From: GCA-2746795 sp964643965
Lineage (GTDB): Bacteria; Chloroflexota; Anaerolineae; Promineifilales; Promineifilaceae
Direction of reading: 5' to 3'
Length of the DNA stretch: 64,000 nt
Assembly (NCBI GenBank): GCA_964643965.1
Contig: CAZXVH010000002.1
Span: forward strand, 1-64,000
This document shows positions 33,760 through 42,252 of the stretch, in pieces. The notes beneath the pieces are model-generated. The model made no database searches and was not told where the DNA came from. It saw nothing but the letters and a program-made list of their open reading frames with translations. How positions within the stretch are numbered: the first letter of the stretch is position 1; each line of letters opens with the position of its first letter. A program made the position numbers and the translations under genes.

Positions 33760-36486
33760 TTAACGCCGCGCCCAGATACGCCGAATCCATTTTTCAATTT
33801 CAACGGCGATGAAAACAGAGGTGCTTAAAACCAACGCCACCCCCAAATCACGCGGCGCTAAAGCAACGGTGCTGAATATCTTCTGCAAAAATGGCACATA
33901 AATGAGCATCATCTGCAAGATAAAGGTCGCGGCCACAGCCAACAGCATCATGCGGTTGGAAAAGAAGCCGATTTTGAAAATCGAATCGACATTGGAGCGG
34001 ATAGCCAGGGCATTGCCCATCTGCGCCAGGGTCAAGGTGGTAAATACCATCGTCTGCCAGATGTCGCCTGATGGTTTAGAACTGGCTGGATCGTAGTAAA
34101 AATAGCCCACAAACAGGGAAACCAACCCCATTAAAAACCCAATCCAGATGATGCGCCAGCCCAGGCCCCGGCTGAATAAACTTTCTTTCGGATGGAAGGG
34201 CGGCCGTTCCATGATACCCCGTTCTCCCTTTTCCACCGCCAAAGCCAGGCCGGGCAGCCCATCTGTCACCAGGTTGATCCATAAAATTTGCAAGGGCAAC
34301 AGCGGCAGCGGCATACCCAGGAAAGGCGCCAGGAGCATCACAATCAGCTCACCGGTGTTGCTGGAGAGGGTATATTTGATGAATTTGCGGATATTGTCAA
34401 AGATAACCCGCCCTTCTTCTACGGCCGCCACAATCGTGGCAAAATTGTCATCCAGCAGCACCATTTCAGCGGCTTGTTTGGCAACATCTGTGCCGGTGAT
34501 ACTCATGGCCACGCCGATCTCCGCTTTTTTCAGAGCGGGCGCATCATTAACGCCATCGCCGGTCATGGCGACCACCTGCCCTTTATTCTGCAAGGCGGTG
34601 ACGATATTGAGTTTATGCTCCGGCGAGACACGGGCAAAAACGGATATTTCATCCACCACGCCTTCCAATTCTGCCAGAGACATAGTAGCCAAATCCCGGC
34701 CGGTTAATACCTTGTCGTTGTCTGTGATGTGCAGGTTTTTGGCAATATGCAGGGCAGTGAGCGGATGATCGCCGGTGATCATGACGGGGCGGATGCCCGC
34801 TTTGCGGGCGGTGAGGACGGCCTCTTTGACCTCGGGGCGCGGGGGGTCGATCATCGCCACCAGTCCGACCATGGTGATGCCGGATTCAACGGCCGTTTCG
34901 TCTTCAATGTCTGGGCTGTCCAGCGGCTTAAAGGCAATGCCCAATACGCGCTGACCTTGCTGGGCATACTTGCTGTTTGCCGCCAAAATGCGCTCACGCA
35001 TGGTTTCATCCAGCGGCTCAACCTGATCAGTTTCCCCTTCCCATACCGTATCGGCGATATCGAGCAGGCTGTCTACCGCCCCTTTGAGAAAAGCCACGTA
35101 AGGCGTGGGCGGTTCAATTTCGGTACCGGCTAATCTTTCCACGCGATGGATCGTTGTCATGCGTTTACGTTCAGAGGTGAAGGGAATCTCGTTGACGCGG
35201 GGCCATTCTGATTCCAGTTCCTCTTTGGTGTAGCCGACCTGGGCGGCGGCCACCACTAACGCCCCTTCGGTGGGGTCGCCAATAGTGCGCTGCTGGCCAT
35301 CTTCTTCCTGGATAATGGCGTCGTTGCACAAAGCGCCCGCTTTGATGAGCAGGCTCAAGGTGCGATTTTGGGGCGGCACACTCTCTTTGAGTTCGGCGTC
35401 GATAATCGCCCCTCGTTTATCGACCAGGGTATTCATCTCAATGGTATCACCTGATACATCCAAAACGGTGACGGTCATGGTGTTTTGGGTGAGGGTCCCC
35501 GTTTTGTCTGAGCAGATAACGGTGACAGAGCCGAGGGTTTCCACGGCCGGCAGGCGACGGATGAGGGCATTCCGTTTGAGCATACGCTGTGCTCCCAGGG
35601 CCAGGGTGACGGAAACGACGGCAGGCAAGCCTTCTGGCACGGCCGCTACGGCCATGCTAATACCCACCAGCACCAGGTTGAGCCAGGATTCGCCCCGGAA
35701 CAAACCCAACAGAATGACGATGGCGATGATGCCCATGGCCCCCCAACCGAGGGTGACGCCCAGTTTGCCCAGCCGTTTTTGCAAGGGGGTTTGCTCATCC
35801 TCCACGTTTTGGATGAGATCGGCGATGTTGCCTAATTCGGTATCCATGCCGGTGGCGGTGATAACGGCCGTTCCCCGCCCATAAGAGATCGTGGTGCCCA
35901 TGAAAATCATATTGCGCCGGTCGCCCACCGTCAGGTTATCGTCAGACAACGGCTTGACGATCTTTTCCACGGCTTCAGATTCGCCGGTGAGGGCCGCTTC
36001 TTCCACTTTGAGGTTTACGCTTTCCAGCAAACGGCCGTCGGCGGGGGTCAGGTTGCCCGCTTCCAGCAGCACCACATCACCAGGCACAATTTCACGGGCA
36101 GACACTTCTTCATAACGGCCGTCGCGCCGCACCTTCACTTGGGGCACAGACAGCTTTTTCAAGGCGGCCACAGCTTGCTCGGCGCGGTATTCCTGGGTGA
36201 AGCCGATGACCGCATTCAATACCACAATCGCCATGATGATGATGACATCTGCCTCTTCACCTAACGCCAGGGAAACCAGAGCGGCGATAAATAAAATGAC
36301 CACCATGGCGTCTTTAAACTGATCCAGGAGGATCAACCAGGGATTTTTAGCCCCTTTTTCTATCAGTTCATTGGGACCTATCTGCTCCAACCGCTTTTGG
36401 GCTTCTGGTTTACTTAAGCCATCGGCCGCCGAAGTTTCTAGTTTATCTACAACTTCACTGGATTCCAGATTGTACCATTCGCTCAT
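33760..36486 (-). CDS. P-type cation-transporting ATPase (Ca2+-ATPase type)
   Basis: This 908-aa membrane pump belongs to the P2A/P2B ATPase group that exports Ca2+ or similar cations using ATP. The phosphorylation motif CSDKTGTLTQN (Asp near residue 330), the TGES actuator loop (ALTGESEAVEK near 165) and the hinge motif GDGVNDAPALKKA near 645 are all present. The N-terminal cation-ATPase domain, transmembrane helix M4 with VAAVPEGLPA and the C-terminal transport domain follow the normal order and length. VAAVPEGLP is typical of Ca2+ pumps; no ion was demonstrated. It stands alone on the minus strand, flanked by a repeat array downstream. Confidence 0.93.
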   Translation of the reverse strand: MSEWYNLESSEVVDKLETSAADGLSKPEAQKRLEQIGPNELIEKGAKNPWLILLDQFKDAMVVILFIAALVSLALGEEADVIIIMAIVVLNAVIGFTQEYRAEQAVAALKKLSVPQVKVRRDGRYEEVSAREIVPGDVVLLEAGNLTPADGRLLESVNLKVEEAALTGESEAVEKIVKPLSDDNLTVGDRRNMIFMGTTISYGRGTAVITATGMDTELGNIADLIQNVEDEQTPLQKRLGKLGVTLGWGAMGIIAIVILLGLFRGESWLNLVLVGISMAVAAVPEGLPAVVSVTLALGAQRMLKRNALIRRLPAVETLGSVTVICSDKTGTLTQNTMTVTVLDVSGDTIEMNTLVDKRGAIIDAELKESVPPQNRTLSLLIKAGALCNDAIIQEEDGQQRTIGDPTEGALVVAAAQVGYTKEELESEWPRVNEIPFTSERKRMTTIHRVERLAGTEIEPPTPYVAFLKGAVDSLLDIADTVWEGETDQVEPLDETMRERILAANSKYAQQGQRVLGIAFKPLDSPDIEDETAVESGITMVGLVAMIDPPRPEVKEAVLTARKAGIRPVMITGDHPLTALHIAKNLHITDNDKVLTGRDLATMSLAELEGVVDEISVFARVSPEHKLNIVTALQNKGQVVAMTGDGVNDAPALKKAEIGVAMSITGTDVAKQAAEMVLLDDNFATIVAAVEEGRVIFDNIRKFIKYTLSSNTGELIVMLLAPFLGMPLPLLPLQILWINLVTDGLPGLALAVEKGERGIMERPPFHPKESLFSRGLGWRIIWIGFLMGLVSLFVGYFYYDPASSKPSGDIWQTMVFTTLTLAQMGNALAIRSNVDSIFKIGFFSNRMMLLAVAATFILQMMLIYVPFLQKIFSTVALAPRDLGVALVLSTSVFIAVEIEKWIRRIWARR

Positions 36487-36627
36487 TAACCGCCTCAGTT
36501 TTTGTGAACTCGCTAATTTTTATCAAGGGTGTAAGTATAACAAGATGTGGGCAAACGATCATACGCAAATGAACGGCCGTTGAGTATAATGGCCGCAAAT
36601 TTATGATTGGAGGCAATCTAATAAACT

Positions 36628-37368
36628 ATGACGAACACCTATATCCCCCAAAGAGCCATGTTCATTTATGCCCATCCTGATGACATTGAGTTTGGCGTAG
36701 CCGGCACGGCCGCCGTATGGGCCAAACATGGCTGTGAAGTCACCTACGTGGTCATCACCGATGGTAATGTAGGCAGCCATGAAGCGGGCGTCAGCGCCGC
36801 CCAGTTAGCTGAAATCCGCCGCGCCGAGCAAACGGCCGCCGCTGAGGTGGTGGGCGCATCCTGTATTTTCTTGGGCTATGATGACGGTCTACTGGAACCG
36901 ACGCTGGCCTTGCGTAAGCAGTTGGTGCGGCTGCTGCGCCAATACCGGCCCAATGCCGTCGTTTGCGGCGATCCCACGCTTTACTTTCCCGGCGACAATT
37001 ACATCAATCACCCGGATCATCGCGCCGCAGCCCAGGTGGCCCTGGACGCCGTTTTCCCGGCAGCGGAAATGCACCTGCTCTACCCAGACCTGGCAGAGGA
37101 AGGGCTGGAACCACATAAAATAAACTATGTTTACATTTCCCGGCCGGTAAGCGGACCAAACTATTATGTGGATATTTCTGAGACGATGGCTTTAAAGATC
37201 GAGGCGCTGCGCCGGCATGTCAGCCAGTTGGGAGAATGGGATCCGGCAGAACGGTTGCAGGAATGGAGCGCCGGCACGGGCAAGCAAGTGGGCTTTCAAT
37301 ACGCAGAAGCTTTCCGCCGGATTACGCTCAAAGAAATTGAGGTGGACAAACCGGCCGAGATAGTTTAA
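36628..37368 (+). CDS. PIG-L/LmbE-family deacetylase
   Basis: This 246-aa zinc-dependent deacetylase acts on N-acetylglucosamine-type substrates. The zinc motif AHPDDIEFG is at residues 15-23 and a second ligand lies in NHPDHRAA near residue 130. Family members act in mycothiol, bacillithiol or lipid-sugar synthesis; which one applies here is not clear. The ATG at 36628 has GGAGG about 14 nt upstream and TATAAT at 36585-36590 further up. It is followed by a hairpin at 37375-37400 and converges with the CheY-like gene. Confidence 0.85.
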   Translation: MTNTYIPQRAMFIYAHPDDIEFGVAGTAAVWAKHGCEVTYVVITDGNVGSHEAGVSAAQLAEIRRAEQTAAAEVVGASCIFLGYDDGLLEPTLALRKQLVRLLRQYRPNAVVCGDPTLYFPGDNYINHPDHRAAAQVALDAVFPAAEMHLLYPDLAEEGLEPHKINYVYISRPVSGPNYYVDISETMALKIEALRRHVSQLGEWDPAERLQEWSAGTGKQVGFQYAEAFRRITLKEIEVDKPAEIV

Positions 37369-37374
37369 ACGATA

Positions 37375-37400
37375 AACGGGACATCTTGCGATGTCCCGTT
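37375..37400. terminator. Hairpin between convergent genes
   Basis: AACGGGACATC pairs with GATGTCCCGTT around the loop ttgc. The stem is perfect over 11 bp. The T run after it is weak, so termination may be partial. Confidence 0.65.
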
Positions 37401-37439
37401 GTCATCATATAACCTGTGTTGGCTAAGCCCGTCCAAACC

Positions 37440-37823
37440 CTACGCCATTTGTGGCGCTCTCAATGATAAACACTCCGAAACGACGCGGGTCAATTCCCAG
37501 GTACTTATCGGCTGGGACATGAACTGATTGGCGCCTTTTTCTCTGGCTTCATCTGATGCCTGCGCTTCGCCGGTGGCGGACAACATGATGATGGGCAGAT
37601 TTTTGAATTTCTCTTTGGCGCGTATTTTTTCTAACAAAGTGTAGCCGTTCATCTCCGGCATGTTTAAATCCGTGATGATGAGGTCAACGGCCGTTTTCTC
37701 CAGTTCTTCGAGTGCTTTTAAGCCGCTGTCCGCTGTGATAGTGGTATGGTTAATCCGCTGTAACATCAGGGTTAACAGTCTGTGGATATGAGGGGTGTCA
37801 TCTACAATTAAAATTCTAGCCAT
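37440..37823 (-). CDS. Single-domain response regulator (CheY-like)
   Basis: This 127-aa receiver domain has the acidic pair DD at residues 8-9, the phospho-acceptor Asp52 in IITDLNMPEMNG, Ser/Thr in MLSATG and no output domain, so it works through protein contacts. The usual conserved Lys position reads MSQPIS, so that Lys is replaced by Gln. It lies downstream of the partner-switching genes on the same strand, with a 257-bp gap that holds only a short GCCTG/CAGGC hairpin near 37970. It may link a sensor kinase to that module. Confidence 0.85.
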   Translation of the reverse strand: MARILIVDDTPHIHRLLTLMLQRINHTTITADSGLKALEELEKTAVDLIITDLNMPEMNGYTLLEKIRAKEKFKNLPIIMLSATGEAQASDEAREKGANQFMSQPISTWELTRVVSECLSLRAPQMA

Positions 37824-38080
37824 TTTGTGTTCCTACCTTCCATAGATTACCGGTTGTAATCTGTAACCGTAACTGGCAAGCGCTACCGCCAGTATCGACG
37901 CACTTTAAGGTAACAGTTTTCTCTGTCGATATTGCTTACGGCGAAATGATGTATCTCTATAGAAGTGCAGCCTGTCGCAGGCGAAACCGGGCTGCCACAG
38001 GTTCCGCCTCAGTCTGGCTGCATAGTTACGAAATGTTTTAAAAGGCAAAGTTGGGAGTTATGAATCGTTTTGGCTCAAGG

Positions 38081-38524
38081 CTAATAACGTTTGGCTAAAC
38101 GCCAATGGTTGTTTCCGGGCGTGGGTGAATAGGATACCTCATCCATGAGATGATGGACGAGAAACAGACCATAGCCACTGGTACGAGGTTGGCTCAAATC
38201 CGGTTCGGTAACGGTGGAAATGTCAAAGGAACGGCCGTTATCATGTAAATCTACCACAATCTGCCGCGGCTCTTCCGCCAGCGTAAAAACCACTTCAATG
38301 CGGCCGGCAATGCCGGCGTAAGCATGTTCCACAATATTGGCGCACACCTCATGTACCGCCAACTCCACGTTATAAATTAGAGCATCTTGATCTGGCAGTT
38401 GATTCTCATTCACCAACAAAGCGCGAATACAGTTACCCACCACATTCAAATACTTGTGCTGTGCCGGTAAACTCAAACGAACATTATTTACGTGTGGTAA
38501 CAGGTTCTTTTGGGCTGAACTCAC
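38081..38524 (-). CDS. RsbW-like HATPase anti-sigma/switch kinase
   Basis: This 147-aa protein has a GHKL-type ATPase domain of the RsbW/SpoIIAB kind: N-box ELAVHEVCANIVEHAY with Asn63, VDLHDNGRSFD near residue 95 and SGYGLFLVHHLMD near 115. Such proteins phosphorylate a STAS antagonist on Ser and bind an alternative partner when the antagonist is phosphorylated. The GTG start at 38524 overlaps the stop of the upstream PP2C gene by 4 bp (GTGA), which shows co-translation. The likely partner is the STAS protein at 40217-40555, and the STAS domains of the GT26 fusion are further candidates. Confidence 0.9.
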   Translation of the reverse strand: MSSAQKNLLPHVNNVRLSLPAQHKYLNVVGNCIRALLVNENQLPDQDALIYNVELAVHEVCANIVEHAYAGIAGRIEVVFTLAEEPRQIVVDLHDNGRSFDISTVTEPDLSQPRTSGYGLFLVHHLMDEVSYSPTPGNNHWRLAKRY

Positions 38525-40080
38525 GACGGAACTCCTTTGAGAACAACAAGCGTCTGATCATCAGATTGCGGCTCACCATCGCTAAATGTAAGCACAGCTA
38601 CACGCATTTGTTCAGCAATCCGCTGCCCCGGCAAGTCTACAAGCGATTGAACCAGATCCACCAATTCGTCATAACCATATTCTTCACCGCGGGCATTACG
38701 AGCCTCACTAAATCCGTCTGTGGCGACGACAAGCAAATCTCCAGGTGAAAATGTCAGGCATTGATCTTCAGCCAGGCTTATGGGTAAAACACCGACAGGC
38801 GTACTATCTGCTCTCAACAAACGCGCTTCCCCGCCAGCCGGACAAAAAATAACAGGTGAATGGCCGGCATTGGCATATTTCAATTGTCGGCTTTGCGGGT
38901 TGTACTGTCCCACAAACACCGTGGCAAACATGCTTAACTGGGTGAAATCATCATATAATTCTTCATTTGTCAGGCTTAAAATCATTTGCGGCGTCGGCAG
39001 GGGGTTTACATTGGTTTTGGTGCGGATGATGGTGCGGGTCATCGCCATAAGCAGCGCCGCCGGGATGCCTTTGCCTGATATATCACCAACGCTAAAGGTA
39101 AAGGGTTGATCTTCTCGAATAATGAAGTCATAAAAATCACCACCCACGCGGGAGGCCGATTCTGATGTGGCCCATAAATCAAGACCATCTATGACCGGCC
39201 GTTTTTGGGGCAGCAAATGGTCTTGAATACGCTTGGCCAGGTCCATTTCTGTGGTCAGCCGGGCCTGCTCCATATTCAATTGATACATGATTACATTTTC
39301 AATTTGAGCGCCGGTAAATTCAGCCACAGCCTGCGCTAATTTTATGTCCGGTGAAGTAAATTCACCATCGAATTTGTTGATCACGCCCATCACGGCCAGC
39401 TCTGCATTGCGCACATAGATGGGTACTAAAAGAACATCACGCGCCTTGGCGCCATCAACATTTTCAGATTCTAAAACATGGCGGCATAAGAAATTGTACT
39501 CCGAGGCAATAAGCGCCTCAATATACTTTTGCCTTAACTCATCACTCAAAAGGGGTTCAGGATAATATTGTATGATGGGCGGCCGTTCCTTCATTTGCAC
39601 CAGGAAAAACACAGCTTCAACTTTTAATAAACGGGCCGATTCCAAGGCCAGACGGGCCAGCGTTTGATCAATTTCTAAAAAGTTCCGCGTTGCTTGAGTC
39701 AAATCGTATAAGGCTAATAATTGATCCTGGCTGTTGATGAGATCGGCCGCCATGCTGTTAAGATCACGTTCCAGCCGCACAATTTGGGAAATAAAGTGGG
39801 CCTGGGTACGCAGCCGTTCTCGAGCGGCTTTATCATCCAACCCAACCAATCGCAGTTCTCCAATTTCAATGTTATCCATTTCAATTGCCTGGACGATAGT
39901 CGGCTGAGATGAATCTGGGCAAACGGAGGGGTGCGTTGACCCATTTTGGGGAGACCAGGATTGGATCTGGGAATCTCCAGCCCAAATAGATAATGAAGAG
40001 GCGCCATCATTAAACCACTCTTCAGCGAGGGCGTCCATCTGTTCTTGTTGGTTTGATAAGATCGTAGTTAGCATCGTCAT
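38521..40080 (-). CDS. GAF-domain PP2C (SpoIIE/RsbU-type) serine phosphatase
   Basis: This 519-aa phosphatase has an N-terminal region of about 130 residues, a GAF domain (about 130-290), a linker helix DLAKRIQDHLLPQK near residue 287 and a SpoIIE-type PP2C domain (about 310-515). Metal-binding residues are in VGGDFYDF and VGDISGKGIPAALL. It should dephosphorylate a phospho-STAS protein in response to a ligand bound by GAF, which sets the state of the partner switch. It overlaps the RsbW-like gene. Upstream lies a gap (40081-40216) with two dispersed repeats, then the STAS gene on the same strand. Confidence 0.92.
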   Translation of the reverse strand: MTMLTTILSNQQEQMDALAEEWFNDGASSLSIWAGDSQIQSWSPQNGSTHPSVCPDSSQPTIVQAIEMDNIEIGELRLVGLDDKAARERLRTQAHFISQIVRLERDLNSMAADLINSQDQLLALYDLTQATRNFLEIDQTLARLALESARLLKVEAVFFLVQMKERPPIIQYYPEPLLSDELRQKYIEALIASEYNFLCRHVLESENVDGAKARDVLLVPIYVRNAELAVMGVINKFDGEFTSPDIKLAQAVAEFTGAQIENVIMYQLNMEQARLTTEMDLAKRIQDHLLPQKRPVIDGLDLWATSESASRVGGDFYDFIIREDQPFTFSVGDISGKGIPAALLMAMTRTIIRTKTNVNPLPTPQMILSLTNEELYDDFTQLSMFATVFVGQYNPQSRQLKYANAGHSPVIFCPAGGEARLLRADSTPVGVLPISLAEDQCLTFSPGDLLVVATDGFSEARNARGEEYGYDELVDLVQSLVDLPGQRIAEQMRVAVLTFSDGEPQSDDQTLVVLKGVPS

Positions 40081-40112
40081 GAATTTGATTCGTAAGTGTA
40101 ACTATACGGCCA

Positions 40113-40182
40113 GGTTCCCTGAACCTGTCGAAGGGAACCGGGCCGCGACAACTGGTTCTGGAGCTTGTCGAAAGGCTCACCC
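40113..40182. repeat. Two TTCGACA-type dispersed repeats
   Basis: GGTTCCCT (40113-40120) and AGGGAACC (40132-40139) flank gaacctgtcga. A second unit follows with GAGCTTGTCGAAAGGCTC. Both carry the TTCGACA(A/G)GCTCA core on the minus strand. The same core recurs in the GH31 gene at 60901-60990 and near 61910. Confidence 0.65.
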
Positions 40183-40216
40183 CCTCGTCTGGCTGTATCG
40201 TTTATGCGCAGGTTAT

Positions 40217-40555
40217 CTAATGTGTAAACGCCTTGACTGCTTCATTCTCTTGAGGATATACCTCGAAAAATTTATCCAGGCGGGTCAGCTCAAATACCAT
40301 GCGTACCGGCTGTTGTACGCCGCACAAACGCAAGTCTCCATTTAGTTGACGGCAATTTTTAACGCCTTGAACTAAGGTGGCTAATCCGGTCGAATCGACA
40401 AAATCGACGCCCGCCAGGTTGACGACAATGTTTGCCGGTTCTTCTTCGCTTTCTTGTGCCAGCCATTGACGAACTTGTTCAGCGGTGTAGGTGTCGAATC
40501 GTCCGGAAAGTTCTAATATTTTTACATCTTCGACAGATCGTGATTTGAGTTCCAT
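40217..40555 (-). CDS. STAS-domain anti-sigma factor antagonist (RsbV/SpoIIAA-like)
   Basis: This 112-aa single STAS domain has the phosphorylation loop NLAGVDFVDSTGLATL with the target Ser55. It would be phosphorylated by the RsbW-like kinase and dephosphorylated by the PP2C phosphatase encoded downstream. It lies between those genes and the exopolysaccharide genes, 16 bp from the fusion gene on its upstream side. No sigma factor gene is present nearby, so the target of the switch may be an enzyme rather than a sigma factor. Confidence 0.93.
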   Translation of the reverse strand: MELKSRSVEDVKILELSGRFDTYTAEQVRQWLAQESEEEPANIVVNLAGVDFVDSTGLATLVQGVKNCRQLNGDLRLCGVQQPVRMVFELTRLDKFFEVYPQENEAVKAFTH

Positions 40556-40570
40556 GCTATTTTTACTCCT

Positions 40571-42235
40571 TTAAGGTTTGCTGAGTTCAACGTCTCTTTC
40601 ATCGCTGCCTGCTCTACGCCACCAGGCAGCAGGCGTTTGAGCCAATATTTTTATATCATTACGCCAGGAGCGCGTGGCGACGTAATAAGCATCGGCGATG
40701 AGAGTATCATCCAGGCTGCTGTCCGACCTGGTTTGCAGATACCATAAGCCGGTGAAGCCTGGTTGGTATTCATTTCGCTTTTGCTGCCAGGCTTCGCTGA
40801 TTTTTGCAGCGTCTGCGGGCAAGAGCGCCTTAACGCCTACCATGTGGATGTCGCCTTTGAGTACGTTGATCAGTTCTGGCAAACGATGTCCTTCCCATTT
40901 TTCTATCCAATGGCCGAGGTGGGTGAAACGGCCGTTATCCCGGCGCGTATAAAATCGAAGCAGAGAAAAACGGGTCAACGTCTCCGCCTGGTTTTGAGAA
41001 GGCGCCATAACCGTACCACCCAACCGGGGCGACCGCGTAAACAAACGACCACTGGTGACGAACACCAATAAAGCCAGCGGCACAGCTAACACCAAAGCCA
41101 AAACGCCCACAACAAGCGCCAGAAAAACATCCCATATCCTGAGCAGGCGATTGTCCAAAATAGTGGCATACGCTTCATCCAGCAAAAAAGGATCAACCAC
41201 TACCATACTTTCAGCAGTCATCAAATCTACCACCGTTTTCTTATCCACAAAGCGTCTATCTATGTTTACCAACTGTCCCACATAGGTATGCTCAAACACC
41301 GTGCTGTGGCAGAGCGTAGCGCCATCATCAATAACGACATTGGAGCCAATCACCAGGTCTGGCCCCAACTCCACATCCGCGCCGATCTGGCAATTACGCC
41401 CCATATAAACCGGGGGCTGCAAACGTACTGAGGGATCAATGATGTGATTACGCCCCACCCAAATGCCAGCTGATATTTGACGGCCGTCAATAATAGGATG
41501 GCTTAAAGCGGGCTGCCCATTTAAAGCCTCAGGATTATGCCAGGCGCTTTGCAAGATGTGCTTTTGCGCTTCATGGTACGTTTGAAAAGTCGCCAATGTG
41601 TTCCAGTAGCCCTGGGTTTCAAAGCCGCCAATCTTCAGGCCAGCCTGCCTCAACGCCGGAATTAGCTGTGTCTGAATATCAAAATAAGTGCGCTCCGGGA
41701 TATAGGCAAATATTTCCGGCTCAAAGATATAAACGCCGGTATCATACCAATCATTTGGGGCGGAGGCGTCCACTGGAAGCACGTTGGCCGCATCCAGGGA
41801 AATTGTGGATGCGCCGGCTACCCCTGAACGATGCAAGATGACTGTCAGGGCATGGTTGTTTTCTTGATGCAACTGCACGGCCGCTGCCAAATCCACGTCT
41901 ATCAAGACGTCAGCTGGCATCACCACAAAAGTTTGGTGAATAGTGGGCTGCGCCCACTTCACCGAGCCAGCGCTGCCCCAGGCGTCTCGCTGCAAAAGAT
42001 AATCAAGCGCCACGCCCCAACGCTGACCGTTGCCAAAAAAGGCTTCAATGTGGCCGCTCAGATGGTAAAGAGTGACTAATATCTTCTTAAAGCCTTGCCG
42101 GGCTGCCTGCTCCACCGCATAAAGCATCACCGGTTGATCCACCAGTGGCAGCATCGGCGCCGGTTTCGCCAGAGTGAGGGGATGTAGTTTTGTTTTCTCA
42201 CCAGTGGCGAGCAATAAAACCTGTACAGTTTCCAT
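40571..42235 (-). CDS. Nucleotidyltransferase-sugar transferase fusion
   Basis: This 554-aa protein joins an N-terminal NDP-sugar pyrophosphorylase-like domain (about 1-235), a hexapeptide left-handed beta-helix (about 255-330), two hydrophobic segments near residues 365-390 and a C-terminal bacterial sugar transferase domain (about 400-550; LPELINVLKGDIHMVG). The signature loop reads LATGEKTKLHPLT then KPAPMLPL; active enzymes have GxGTRL and PKPM, so the first domain may not be catalytic and may only bind nucleotide sugar. The last domain resembles enzymes that load the first sugar phosphate onto undecaprenyl phosphate, but the usual GPRP turn reads GVKA. It lies between the STAS gene and the GT26-STAS gene. 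Confidence 0.8.
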   Translation of the reverse strand: METVQVLLLATGEKTKLHPLTLAKPAPMLPLVDQPVMLYAVEQAARQGFKKILVTLYHLSGHIEAFFGNGQRWGVALDYLLQRDAWGSAGSVKWAQPTIHQTFVVMPADVLIDVDLAAAVQLHQENNHALTVILHRSGVAGASTISLDAANVLPVDASAPNDWYDTGVYIFEPEIFAYIPERTYFDIQTQLIPALRQAGLKIGGFETQGYWNTLATFQTYHEAQKHILQSAWHNPEALNGQPALSHPIIDGRQISAGIWVGRNHIIDPSVRLQPPVYMGRNCQIGADVELGPDLVIGSNVVIDDGATLCHSTVFEHTYVGQLVNIDRRFVDKKTVVDLMTAESMVVVDPFLLDEAYATILDNRLLRIWDVFLALVVGVLALVLAVPLALLVFVTSGRLFTRSPRLGGTVMAPSQNQAETLTRFSLLRFYTRRDNGRFTHLGHWIEKWEGHRLPELINVLKGDIHMVGVKALLPADAAKISEAWQQKRNEYQPGFTGLWYLQTRSDSSLDDTLIADAYYVATRSWRNDIKILAQTPAAWWRRAGSDERDVELSKP

Positions 42236-42252
42236 GGCGTCTTTAATTACGG

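Noticed and set aside
37824..38080. Small RNA or riboswitch in the gap before the CheY-like gene
   Set aside because: Only a 5-bp GCCTG/CAGGC hairpin is seen, with no terminator or conserved core; support is too weak.
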